A model generated the notes under the pieces. That model saw only the letters and a list, made by a program, of their open reading frames with translations, was not told the origin of the DNA and did no database searches. This document shows positions 55,328 through 63,717 of a DNA stretch of 64,000 bases, piece by piece. Each line of letters begins with the position of its first letter. Positions within the stretch are counted from its first letter, which is position 1. The stretch is from Sphingosinicella sp041916975 (GTDB lineage Bacteria > Pseudomonadota > Alphaproteobacteria > Sphingomonadales > Sphingomonadaceae). The stretch covers positions 1 through 64,000 of the forward strand of contig NZ_JAYRYK010000001.1 in NCBI RefSeq assembly GCF_041916975.1. Direction: 5' to 3'. The position numbers were made by a program, and so were the translations under genes.

Positions 55328-57325
55328 ATGTACCGGATTTTGGGCGGTTTCATGCTGCTGGCATCGTCCAGCCTTGCCGCCGCCGCGCCGTCTGCGGTGG
55401 TGCCGGAGGATTATTACCGGCTCACGGATGTGGGCGAGCCGGCGTTCTCGCCCGATGGCGGCACGCTCGTCTACACGGTCTCGACCCCCGATCAGACGCG
55501 GGATGAGAAAACGAGTGACCTGTGGACCGTGCCGTGGAAGGGCGGCACGCCCGCGCCGCTCACCCGCACGCCCGAGACAAGCGAATACAGCCCCCGATAT
55601 ACGCCGGACGGCAAGACGATCGTGTTCCTCAGCGATGCGGGCGAAAAGGCGGACGGCGAGGACGAGGAAGACGACAGCGCCCAGCTCTGGCGGATGTCCG
55701 CGGCAGGCGGCGCAAACAAACGAATCACGAGCCTCCCCGGCGGGATCAGCGACTACGATCTGTCTCCCGATGGCAAATACGCCGTCGTGGTTGCAGAAGT
55801 CGGCAAGGCGGTTGGCAGCAAGGCGAAGAACCCGCCTCCCGTCGAAACCGAGCGCTTCTATTTCAAGCAGGACGGTCGCGGCTATCTCGACGACCGCACG
55901 CAGCAGCTCTTCATCGTCGACCTCGAAACGGGCATGGCACGGCAGTTCACGAGCGGCGCGCGCGATCACTGGCGCCCTGCGTGGTCGCCCGACGGCAAGC
56001 TCATCGCCTACACCGCCAAAGATCACGCCGACGACAAGACGCTGAACACCGAAATCTACGTGCTGGCACCATCCGGCGGCGAACCGCGCAAGCTCAGCCC
56101 GACCGCGAATGCGGACGACGATCCGGATTGGGTCGCGGGCGTTTCATGGTCCCCGGATTCGAAGCGGATCGTCTGGCTCGAAGGCATGGAGGACAAGTGG
56201 CTCTACTACGGCACGCCGCATCTTGCCGTCGCTGACGTGGCAACGGGCGCGGTGACGCGGCCCGCGAAGCTCGACCTCTGGTTCTACTACCCGCGCTTCG
56301 CCCCGGATGGCTCGATCCTGACGCAGATCGAGGGTGATCGCGACACGTGGCTCGCCCGTGTGGACGCGAAGAGCGGCAAGATCAGCTACCTCACGAAAGG
56401 CACGCGCTTTGCCTACGACTATGCGGTCGCGAACGACGGGCGCATTGCTATTCTGGAGACGACCAACGAAAAACCCGCCGAGCTTTTCGCGCTCGACAAG
56501 GGCGGCACCCGCCTGCTCACCGATCACAATCCCTGGCTGAAGGACCGCGCGCTCGGCGAAACGCGCGACGTCAGTTTCAAGAGCGGCGACGTTGAAATCC
56601 ACGGCTTCTATGTGCTGCCGCCGGATTATGACCCGGCGAAGCGCTACCCGCTGATTGCAGACCTCCACGGCGGGCCTGTCTACCAGCATAGCCACGAGTT
56701 CGATCTCGATGCACGCGCGCTCGCCGCGGCGGGCTATGTCGTGCTGAAGATCAATCCGCGCGGCTCATCGGGGCGCGGCTTCGATTTCTCACGTGCGATC
56801 TATGCCGATTGGGGGAATGTCGACGCGCAGGACATCAGCGCGGGCATCACCAATGCGATCGAAACCGGCATTGCGGACCCGAACCGTATCGGCGCGGGCG
56901 GCTGGAGCTACGGCGGTATCCTCACCGGCTACATGATCGCCTACGACAAGCGCATCAAGGCGGCGGTGGCGGGCGCAGGCGTCTCCAATATCTTCGCGAC
57001 GTGGGGCGTCGACATGTATCAGCGCGAATACATGCTCGAACTCGGCACGCCGTGGGAGAACTTCGATACGTGGAAGAAGCTCGCCTATCCGTTCTTCCAG
57101 CCCGAACGCATCACCGCAGCGACCTTGTTCCAGTGCGCGGACGCGGACGATAATGTGCCGTGCCCGGGCGCCGAACAGATGTACCTCACGCTGAAGACGC
57201 GCGGTATCCCGACGAAGCTCATCGTCTACCCCGGCGAAAACCACGGTCTCACCGTGCCGAGCTACCTCGCGCACCGTATCCGCGCCAACATCGACTGGTA
57301 CGGTCGCTGGATGAAGGCCGACTGA
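55328..57325 (+). CDS. S9 family dipeptidyl/oligopeptidase, exported
   Basis: Serine peptidase of 665 residues with signal peptide ending AAA. The first part is a WD40-like beta-propeller (repeated FSPDG, WSPDG, LSPDG motifs), the last 250 residues an alpha/beta hydrolase with catalytic Ser in GGWSYGG, Asp in ADADDNVP and His in GENHGL. It probably cleaves dipeptides in the periplasm from peptides brought in by the preceding receptor. Confidence 0.93.
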   Translation: MYRILGGFMLLASSSLAAAAPSAVVPEDYYRLTDVGEPAFSPDGGTLVYTVSTPDQTRDEKTSDLWTVPWKGGTPAPLTRTPETSEYSPRYTPDGKTIVFLSDAGEKADGEDEEDDSAQLWRMSAAGGANKRITSLPGGISDYDLSPDGKYAVVVAEVGKAVGSKAKNPPPVETERFYFKQDGRGYLDDRTQQLFIVDLETGMARQFTSGARDHWRPAWSPDGKLIAYTAKDHADDKTLNTEIYVLAPSGGEPRKLSPTANADDDPDWVAGVSWSPDSKRIVWLEGMEDKWLYYGTPHLAVADVATGAVTRPAKLDLWFYYPRFAPDGSILTQIEGDRDTWLARVDAKSGKISYLTKGTRFAYDYAVANDGRIAILETTNEKPAELFALDKGGTRLLTDHNPWLKDRALGETRDVSFKSGDVEIHGFYVLPPDYDPAKRYPLIADLHGGPVYQHSHEFDLDARALAAAGYVVLKINPRGSSGRGFDFSRAIYADWGNVDAQDISAGITNAIETGIADPNRIGAGGWSYGGILTGYMIAYDKRIKAAVAGAGVSNIFATWGVDMYQREYMLELGTPWENFDTWKKLAYPFFQPERITAATLFQCADADDNVPCPGAEQMYLTLKTRGIPTKLIVYPGENHGLTVPSYLAHRIRANIDWYGRWMKAD

Positions 57326-57326
57326 G

Positions 57327-58139
57327 CTATTCGCCGAGCAGCGTGCGCGTCAGCGGGTGATCGGGGTCTTCAAGCCCGTCGATGACGTTGAAGTGATGAC
57401 GCCCCGGTTCCTCGACAAGCGCTGTTGTAGCGCCAAGACCTGTCCAGATGTTGGCGAGAAGTGCCGACTGGCGGCGGAATTCGGGTCGTTCGTCCGCACC
57501 CACCCAGCAGGTGACGCGCGCGCCGGAGAGTGGAGCGAGGAGAGCCGGGCTTTCGGCCGCCGCTTCTCCATCGTCGATGCGGAGCGTATCGTTCATCTCC
57601 GTGCGTATCAGCGGGCGCAGGTCCGCAAGCGCGGAAATCGGCACGGTATGCGCGACGCGGGCCGCGACCTTCGATGGTAATGGCGAGGATGCGGCGACCA
57701 TACGCGCTGCGAGGTGCCCGCCCGCCGAGTGTCCGGTGATGAAGATCGGGCCGTCGATACGTGCAGCAGCGGCAGTGATCGCGGCGCCGACTTCGCGCGT
57801 GATGCCGCCGATGCGGCTCTCCGGGCAGAGCGTGTAGGACGGCATCGCGACAGCGAAGCCGCGCGCGAGCGGTCCCCGCGACAGGTGCGACCAGTAGCTC
57901 TTGTCGAGCGCGAGCCAATAGCCGCCATGGATGAAGACAACGAGGCCGCGGGGCGTGCCTTCGGGCAGGAACAGGTCGTAGCGGTTGCGGGGGGCGTCGC
58001 CGTAAGGGATGTCGAGCACCGCGCGCGGGCCGCACGCTTCACGCCAGCGCCGGGCAGGCTCAACCCACGCATCCGGCCAGCGGTCGCCGCCCGCGATGTG
58101 CGCAGAATTTGCGTAAGCGTCGTCCCAGTCGGTGATCAT
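57327..58139 (-). CDS. Alpha/beta hydrolase, arylformamidase (kynurenine formamidase)-like
   Basis: Product of 270 residues. VVFIHGGYWLALDKSYWSHL and GHSAGGHLAARMV hold the oxyanion HGGYW and catalytic Ser; GRHHFNVIDGL holds the His. HGGYW plus GHSAG.HLA is the pattern of animal/yeast-type arylformamidases, which turn N-formylkynurenine into kynurenine. Divergence from an anthranilate-type operon supports that role, but other small esterases share the motifs. Stop lies one base from the S9 peptidase stop. Confidence 0.7.
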   Translation of the reverse strand: MITDWDDAYANSAHIAGGDRWPDAWVEPARRWREACGPRAVLDIPYGDAPRNRYDLFLPEGTPRGLVVFIHGGYWLALDKSYWSHLSRGPLARGFAVAMPSYTLCPESRIGGITREVGAAITAAAARIDGPIFITGHSAGGHLAARMVAASSPLPSKVAARVAHTVPISALADLRPLIRTEMNDTLRIDDGEAAAESPALLAPLSGARVTCWVGADERPEFRRQSALLANIWTGLGATTALVEEPGRHHFNVIDGLEDPDHPLTRTLLGE

Positions 58140-58180
58140 GTGCGCTCCTGTTCAGCTTCATCCAAAATGCGCGACCCCGA

Positions 58181-58218
58181 AATTATTTCAACCCTGAAAC
58201 TTTAGGCTTGAAATAATT
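58181..58218. promoter_or_regulatory. Perfect 11-bp inverted repeat, probable MarR operator
   Basis: AATTATTTCAA (58181-58191) is the exact reverse complement of TTGAAATAATT (58208-58218), spaced by 16 bases. A second small repeat TTTCA-ACCC-TGAAA lies inside. It sits between the divergent formamidase-like gene and the aminobenzoyl-CoA operon and is the natural binding site for the MarR regulator encoded in that operon. Confidence 0.7.
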
Positions 58219-58264
58219 AAATCGACATGCGAGCCTCCGACTCATCGGCAAGGGAGATCATCCG

Positions 58265-60556
58265 ATGGATGTGGCGGTACTCGGCGGCGGGCCTGCGGGG
58301 CTTTATTTCGCGATCAGCATGAAGCTGCGCGATCCCGGGCATCGCATCACGGTGATCGAACGCAACCGCCCGGACGATACCTTCGGTTGGGGCGTCGTGC
58401 TTTCGGATGAGACGCTCGATAACCTCGCCGCCAACGACCCCGTCAGTGCCGCCGCGATCCGCGAACATTTCGCCTATTGGGACGACATTGCCGTCGTTCA
58501 CAAGGGCGTGCGCACGCTTTCTACGGGCCACGGCTTCTGCGGGATCGGGCGCAAGCAGCTCCTGTTGCTGCTCCAGGCGCGTGCGCTGGAGCTTGGCGTC
58601 GAAATCCGCTTCGAAACCGAGGCCGAGCCGACGCAGGCCTACATGGACAAGTACGACCTCGTCGTTGCTGCCGACGGGCTCAACTCCCGCACGCGCACCG
58701 AGTTCGCGGACCATTTCCAGCCGAACATCGATGTGCGCAAATGCAAGTTCGTCTGGCTCGGTACGCACCAGAAGTTCGACGACGCTTTCACCTTCATCTT
58801 CGAAAAGACCGAGCACGGCTGGGTCTGGGCGCACGCCTACCAGTTCGATGCGGATACGGCGACGTTCATCGTCGAGTGCACCGAAGACACGTGGGCGGCC
58901 TTCGGCTTCGGCGACATGACGAAAGAAGAGTCGATCGCGACGTGCGAGCGCATCTTCGCCAAGCACCTCGGTGGGCATCCGCTGATGTCGAATGCAGCGC
59001 ATGTGCGCGGATCGGCATGGATCAACTTCCCGCGCGTGCTGTGCGAACGCTGGTCCTACAAGAACGTCGCGCTGCTCGGCGACGCGGCGGCGACGGCGCA
59101 TTTCTCGATCGGTTCGGGCAGCAAGCTCGCGATGGAAAGCGCCGTGGCCCTTGCCGACTATATCCACAGCGAACCGACGCTGGCAGCGGCGTTCCAGAAG
59201 TATGAAGACGCGCGCCGCGTCGAAGTGCTGCGTCTGCAATCGGCGGCGCGCAACTCGATGGAATGGTTCGAGGAGGTGGAGCGCTACCTCGATCTCGATC
59301 CCGTGCAGTTCAACTATTCGCTGCTAACGCGCTCACAGCGCATCTCGCACGAAAATCTCCGCCTCCGTGATCGCGCGTGGCTCGATAGCGCGGAAACCTG
59401 GTTCCAGCAGCAGGCGGGCGCCGGCAACGTACGCCGTGCGCCGATGTTCGCGCCTTTGAGCCTGCGCGGCATGACGCTGGAGAACCGCATCGTCGTTTCG
59501 CCGATGGCGCAGTACAAGGCAGTGGACGGCTGCCCGACCGACTGGCACTTCGTGCACTATGCCGAGCGCGCAAAGGGTGGCGCGGGCCTCGTGTTCGTGG
59601 AAATGACCTGCGTGAGCCCGGAAGGGCGCATCACGCCCGGCTGCCCCGGCCTTTATGCGCCGGAACACGAGGTGGCTTGGAAGCGGCTCGTCGATTTCGT
59701 TCACGCTGAAACATCCGCGAAGATCTGCGCGCAGCTCGGCCATTCCGGTTCGAAGGGCTCGACGCAAATCGGCTGGGAAGAAATGGACGCGCCGCTGCCT
59801 GCGGGCAACTGGCCGTTGCTTGCAGCCTCCGCCGTGCCGTGGTCCGAGAAGAACGCAGTGCCGAAAGCGATGGACCGCGCGGACATGGACCGGGTGCGTG
59901 ATCAGTTCGTCGCGGCGGCTGAAATGGCGAACCGCGCGGGCTTCGACATGGTCGAGATCCACGCCGCGCACGGCTATCTGCTCTCGTCGTTCATCAGCCC
60001 GCTGACCAACACCCGCAATGACGAATATGGCGGCAGTCTTGAAAACCGGATGCGCTATCCGCTCGAAGTCTTCCGCGCGGTGCGCGCCGTGTGGCCGGAT
60101 GAAAAGCCGATTTCGGTGCGTATCTCAGCGAACGACTGGGTCGGCGACGAGGGCGTGACGCCCGAGGAAGCCGTGCAGATCGCTGAAATCCTGAAGGATG
60201 CGGGCGTCGACATCTGCGACGTTTCCGCCGGGCAAACCTCGGTGCGCGCAAAACCTGTCTACGGCCGCATGTTCCAGACACCGTTCTCCGATCGCATCCG
60301 GAACGAGACCGGCATGGCGACGATGACCGTCGGCAACATCTACGAGCCCGACCACGCCAACTCGATCCTGATGGCGGGCCGCGCTGATCTCGTCTGCCTT
60401 GCGCGACCGCATCTCGCCGATCCCTATTGGACGCTGCACGCCGCCGCGACGCTCGGCGACAAGCAGACGGAATGGCCGAAACCCTATCTTGCCGGGCGCG
60501 ATCAGGCGTTCCGCCTCGCCGAGCGCGGGCCTGAGCAGATGACGGGCAAGGTATGA
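58265..60556 (+). CDS. Bifunctional 2-aminobenzoyl-CoA monooxygenase/reductase-like (salicylyl-CoA 5-hydroxylase/oxidoreductase) protein
   Basis: Fusion of 763 residues. The N-terminal half (1-about 370) is an FAD monooxygenase (GGGPAGLYFAI, GWGVVLSDETL, ALLGDAAATAHFSIGSG). The C-terminal half (about 390-760) is an old-yellow-enzyme-type flavin reductase (LENRIVVSPMAQY, EIHAAHGYLLSSFISPLTN, RNDEYGGSLENR). This architecture and size match the enzyme that dearomatises 2-aminobenzoyl-CoA with O2 and NADH in Azoarcus evansii. A benzoyl- or salicylyl-CoA substrate is an alternative. GGGAG precedes the ATG. Confidence 0.88.
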   Translation: MDVAVLGGGPAGLYFAISMKLRDPGHRITVIERNRPDDTFGWGVVLSDETLDNLAANDPVSAAAIREHFAYWDDIAVVHKGVRTLSTGHGFCGIGRKQLLLLLQARALELGVEIRFETEAEPTQAYMDKYDLVVAADGLNSRTRTEFADHFQPNIDVRKCKFVWLGTHQKFDDAFTFIFEKTEHGWVWAHAYQFDADTATFIVECTEDTWAAFGFGDMTKEESIATCERIFAKHLGGHPLMSNAAHVRGSAWINFPRVLCERWSYKNVALLGDAAATAHFSIGSGSKLAMESAVALADYIHSEPTLAAAFQKYEDARRVEVLRLQSAARNSMEWFEEVERYLDLDPVQFNYSLLTRSQRISHENLRLRDRAWLDSAETWFQQQAGAGNVRRAPMFAPLSLRGMTLENRIVVSPMAQYKAVDGCPTDWHFVHYAERAKGGAGLVFVEMTCVSPEGRITPGCPGLYAPEHEVAWKRLVDFVHAETSAKICAQLGHSGSKGSTQIGWEEMDAPLPAGNWPLLAASAVPWSEKNAVPKAMDRADMDRVRDQFVAAAEMANRAGFDMVEIHAAHGYLLSSFISPLTNTRNDEYGGSLENRMRYPLEVFRAVRAVWPDEKPISVRISANDWVGDEGVTPEEAVQIAEILKDAGVDICDVSAGQTSVRAKPVYGRMFQTPFSDRIRNETGMATMTVGNIYEPDHANSILMAGRADLVCLARPHLADPYWTLHAAATLGDKQTEWPKPYLAGRDQAFRLAERGPEQMTGKV

Positions 60557-61299
60557 TCGCAGGGCAGAGCGCACTCGTCACAGGCGGTGGCACCGGCGCG
60601 GGCCGGGCCATCGCGCTTGCGCTTGCAGGGGCAGGCGTCCGCGTCACCATCTGCGGCCGTCGTCTCGCACCGCTGGAAGCGGTCGCGGCGGAAAGTGACC
60701 GCATTGCTGCCGCGCAGGCGGACGTGACCGACGAAGCCGCGATGCGCGCGCTCCACGAAACGCACGGACCGTTCGATATCGTTGTGGCGAACGCGGGCGC
60801 GGCGGAAAGCGCGCCCGCGCACAAGGTGACGCAGGCGGCTTGGCAGGCGGCGCTCGCCGTGAACCTCACCGGCGCCTTCCTCACCGTCCAGCCCGCTATC
60901 GGGCCAATGGTGAAGCGCCGCGCCGGGCGCATCATTTTCATCGCCTCGACAGCGGGTCTCAAGGGCTACGCCTATGTCGCCCCCTATGTGGCGGCAAAGC
61001 ACGGCGTTGTCGGCCTGATGCGCGCGCTCGCCGCGGAGACCGCGAAGTCGGGCGTCACGGTCAATGCCGTGTGCCCCGGCTTCACCGAGACCGACCTCCT
61101 AGAAGAGTCGATCGAACGCATCATGGCCACCACAGGCCGCAGCCGCGAGGACGCGCGCGCCAGCCTCGCCGCGACGAACCCGCAGGGCCGTTTCATCACG
61201 CCGGACGAGATCGCCGCCACCGTCCTCTGGCTCGCGAGCGACGGTGCGGCGTCGATCACCGGGCAGGCCATCTCCGTGTCAGGCGGCGAGACATGGTGA
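60553..61299 (+). CDS. SDR family dehydrogenase (3-hydroxyacyl-CoA type)
   Basis: Short-chain dehydrogenase of 248 residues: ALVTGGGTGAGRAIA (NAD(P) motif), NAG, IASTAG with catalytic Ser, YVAAK catalytic Tyr-Lys and FITPDEIAATVLWLASD...ITGQ. In this operon it probably oxidises the hydroxyacyl-CoA formed during ring-fragment beta-oxidation. Overlaps the preceding stop by ATGA. Confidence 0.9.
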   Translation: MIAGQSALVTGGGTGAGRAIALALAGAGVRVTICGRRLAPLEAVAAESDRIAAAQADVTDEAAMRALHETHGPFDIVVANAGAAESAPAHKVTQAAWQAALAVNLTGAFLTVQPAIGPMVKRRAGRIIFIASTAGLKGYAYVAPYVAAKHGVVGLMRALAAETAKSGVTVNAVCPGFTETDLLEESIERIMATTGRSREDARASLAATNPQGRFITPDEIAATVLWLASDGAASITGQAISVSGGETW

Positions 61300-61757
61300 G
61301 CGCGCCGCTCACAGCCGGCGACGGCAAGGAACGCGTCCGCCTGTGGCTGCGCCTGCTCCGCGCGACCCGCCTCATCGAGGCGGAGCTGCGCGAACGGCTG
61401 AAGGCCGAGTTCGACACGACGCTGCCCCGCTTTGACGTCATGGCGGCACTCGACCGCGCGCCCGACGGCATGATGATGAGCGAACTGTCGCGTTTCCTAT
61501 TGGTCTCCAACGGCAACGTCACCGGCATCGTCGACCGCCTGGTATCGGATGGATTGGTCGCCCGAACCGCCCGCGATGGTGACCGCCGCGCCTTCATCGT
61601 CCGGCTGACGGAGGCGGGCACCTCGCAGTTCAAAGCGATGGCGGCAGCGCACGGCCGCTGGATCGACGCGATGCTCGCCGACGTCGACCCGCAAGAAGCC
61701 GCGCACCTCGCCGGCACACTCAGAACATTCCAGAGCAAGTGGGAGGGCGGACATTGA
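61293..61757 (+). CDS. MarR family transcriptional regulator
   Basis: Winged-helix regulator of 154 residues: LPRFDVMAALDRAPDGMMMSELSRFLLVSNGNVTGIVDRLVSDGLV and DRRAFIVRLTEAG are the MarR HTH and wing. It overlaps the SDR gene by 7 bases and the hydratase gene by 4, so it is translated within the catabolic operon. An aryl-CoA thioester is the likely inducer, as with related regulators. Confidence 0.92.
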   Translation: MVSAPLTAGDGKERVRLWLRLLRATRLIEAELRERLKAEFDTTLPRFDVMAALDRAPDGMMMSELSRFLLVSNGNVTGIVDRLVSDGLVARTARDGDRRAFIVRLTEAGTSQFKAMAAAHGRWIDAMLADVDPQEAAHLAGTLRTFQSKWEGGH

Positions 61758-62566
61758 CGCAGATGGCAGGGCTTAAGCCCCAGCATTTCCTGTGGGAGGT
61801 TGAGGACCGCATCGCGCGCGTCCGGCTCGACCGCCCCGAACGCAAGAATCCCCTGACATTCGAATCTTACGCCGAGATGCGCGATACGTTCCGCGCGCTT
61901 GTTTATGCAGATGATGTGGATGCGGTGGTGTTCTTGCCGAACGGCGGCAACTTCTGTTCGGGCGGCGACGTGCACGACATCATCGGGCCGCTGGTCGCGA
62001 TGGACATGAAGGGCTTGCTCGCCTTCACGCGCATGACGGGCGATCTCGTGAAAGCCATGCTCCACTGCGGCAAGCCGATCATCTCGGCGGTGGACGGTGT
62101 GGCGGTCGGTGCGGGTGCGATCATCACCATGGCGTCGGACATGCGGATCGCGACGCCGGCGGCGAAGACGGCGTTCCTGTTCACGCGCGTCGGACTTGCA
62201 GGCTGCGACATGGGGGCGTGCGCGATGTTGCCGCGCATCATCGGGCAGGGCCGGGCGGCGGAGCTGCTTTACACTGGGCGCGCGATGAGTGCTGAGGAAG
62301 GCGAGCGCTGGGGCTATTATAACCGGCTGGTTTCCGCTGAGGCGCTGGAAGACGAGGCGATGGCGCTCGCGCGGCGGATCGTGGCGGGGCCGACGTTTGC
62401 GCATGGCATCACCAAGACGCAGCTTAATCAGGAATGGTCGATGAGCCTTGATCAGGCGATCGAGGCTGAGGCGCAGGCGCAGGCGATCTGTATGCAGACG
62501 CGGGATTTCGAGCGGGCTTACAACGCGTTCGTGGCGAAGCAGACTCCCGTGTTCGAGGGCGACTGA
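61754..62566 (+). CDS. Enoyl-CoA hydratase/isomerase family protein
   Basis: Crotonase-fold protein of 270 residues: GGNFCSGGDVHDI and AVDGVAVGAGAIITMASDMRIA form the oxyanion hole; GLAGCDMGACAMLPRIIG is the active-site helix. In most hydratases the position before MG is a Glu-rich segment; here GCD is seen, common in the aminobenzoyl-CoA and cyclohexenoyl-CoA branches. Start taken as TTG 61754 overlapping the MarR stop; ATG 61763 is the alternative. Confidence 0.85.
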   Translation: MTQMAGLKPQHFLWEVEDRIARVRLDRPERKNPLTFESYAEMRDTFRALVYADDVDAVVFLPNGGNFCSGGDVHDIIGPLVAMDMKGLLAFTRMTGDLVKAMLHCGKPIISAVDGVAVGAGAIITMASDMRIATPAAKTAFLFTRVGLAGCDMGACAMLPRIIGQGRAAELLYTGRAMSAEEGERWGYYNRLVSAEALEDEAMALARRIVAGPTFAHGITKTQLNQEWSMSLDQAIEAEAQAQAICMQTRDFERAYNAFVAKQTPVFEGD

Positions 62567-63717
62567 TGGCGGACCGTAGCTTTCTGGACTGGCCGTTCTT
62601 CGAAGACCGCCATCGTGACTATGCCGAACGGCTGGAGGGGTGGTGCCGGGAGAATCTTCCGGTCGACCACGACGACACAGACGCTGCGTGCCGGCGGCTT
62701 GTGGATATGCTGGGTGCGGGGGGGTGGCTGCTGGCGACGGCGGTGGATAGCGATACGCCTGCGCCGCTCGATGTGCGGACGCTGTGCATCACGCGCGAGA
62801 CGCTGGCGCGGCATGATGGGCTGGCCGACTTCGCCTTTGCGATGCAGGGACTCGGCACCGGGACGATCAGCCTGTTTGGTGACGCCGGGCACCGCGAATG
62901 GCTGAGGAAGACGCGTGCGGGCAAGGCGATTTCCGCGTTCGCGCTTTCCGAACCGCGCTCGGGCTCTGACGTTGCCAATATGGATATGGCCGCGCGGCGC
63001 GATGGCGACGACTATGTGCTTTCCGGCGAGAAGACGTGGATTTCGAACGGCGGCATCGCCGATGTCTACACGGTGTTCGCGCGGACGGGCGAGGCGCCGG
63101 GTGCCAAGGGCATCTCGGCGTTCGTCGTGGCGGCGGATACGCCGGGGCTCGAGATCGCCGAGCGTATCGATGTGATCGCGCCGCACCCGCTTGCACGGCT
63201 GCGGTTCAATGACGTGCGCGTGCCCGCTTCGGCAATGGTCGGGAAACCGGGAGACGGTTTCCGTATCGCCATGTCGGTGCTCGACGTGTTCCGCTCGACG
63301 GTGGGCGCGGCGGCGCTCGGCTTCGCGCGTCGGGCGCTGGAAGAGAGCATCAAGCGGACGAGCGAACGCACGCTGTTCGGCGCGCCGCTGTTCGACCTGC
63401 AGATGGTGCAGGGCCACATCGCGGATATGGCGCTCGACGTGGATGCGGCGGCGCTCCTCGTCTATCGCGCGGCATGGACCAAGGACATGGGCGCGCCGCG
63501 CGTGACGCGCGAGGCGGCGATGGCGAAGCTTTACGCCACCGACCGCGCGCAATCCGTGATCGATAAAGCGGTACAGCTTCATGGTGGGGACGGTGTGCGC
63601 CACGGCCACATCGTCGAAAGCCTGTACCGGGAGATCCGGGCGCTTCGCATCTACGAGGGCGCATCGGACGTACAGAAGGTGGTGATTGCGCGTCAGGTGA
63701 TGGGAGCGGGAGCATGA
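62566..63717 (+). CDS. Acyl-CoA dehydrogenase
   Basis: Flavoprotein of 383 residues: ISAFALSEPRSGSDVANMD, KTWISNGGIADVYTVFAR, GFRIAMSVLDVFRSTVGAAALGFARRAL, QLHGGDGVR and the C-terminal RIYEGASDVQK whose Glu is the usual catalytic base in this subfamily. It would dehydrogenate the partly reduced ring thioester in the pathway. ATG overlaps the hydratase stop. Confidence 0.92.
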   Translation: MADRSFLDWPFFEDRHRDYAERLEGWCRENLPVDHDDTDAACRRLVDMLGAGGWLLATAVDSDTPAPLDVRTLCITRETLARHDGLADFAFAMQGLGTGTISLFGDAGHREWLRKTRAGKAISAFALSEPRSGSDVANMDMAARRDGDDYVLSGEKTWISNGGIADVYTVFARTGEAPGAKGISAFVVAADTPGLEIAERIDVIAPHPLARLRFNDVRVPASAMVGKPGDGFRIAMSVLDVFRSTVGAAALGFARRALEESIKRTSERTLFGAPLFDLQMVQGHIADMALDVDAAALLVYRAAWTKDMGAPRVTREAAMAKLYATDRAQSVIDKAVQLHGGDGVRHGHIVESLYREIRALRIYEGASDVQKVVIARQVMGAGA

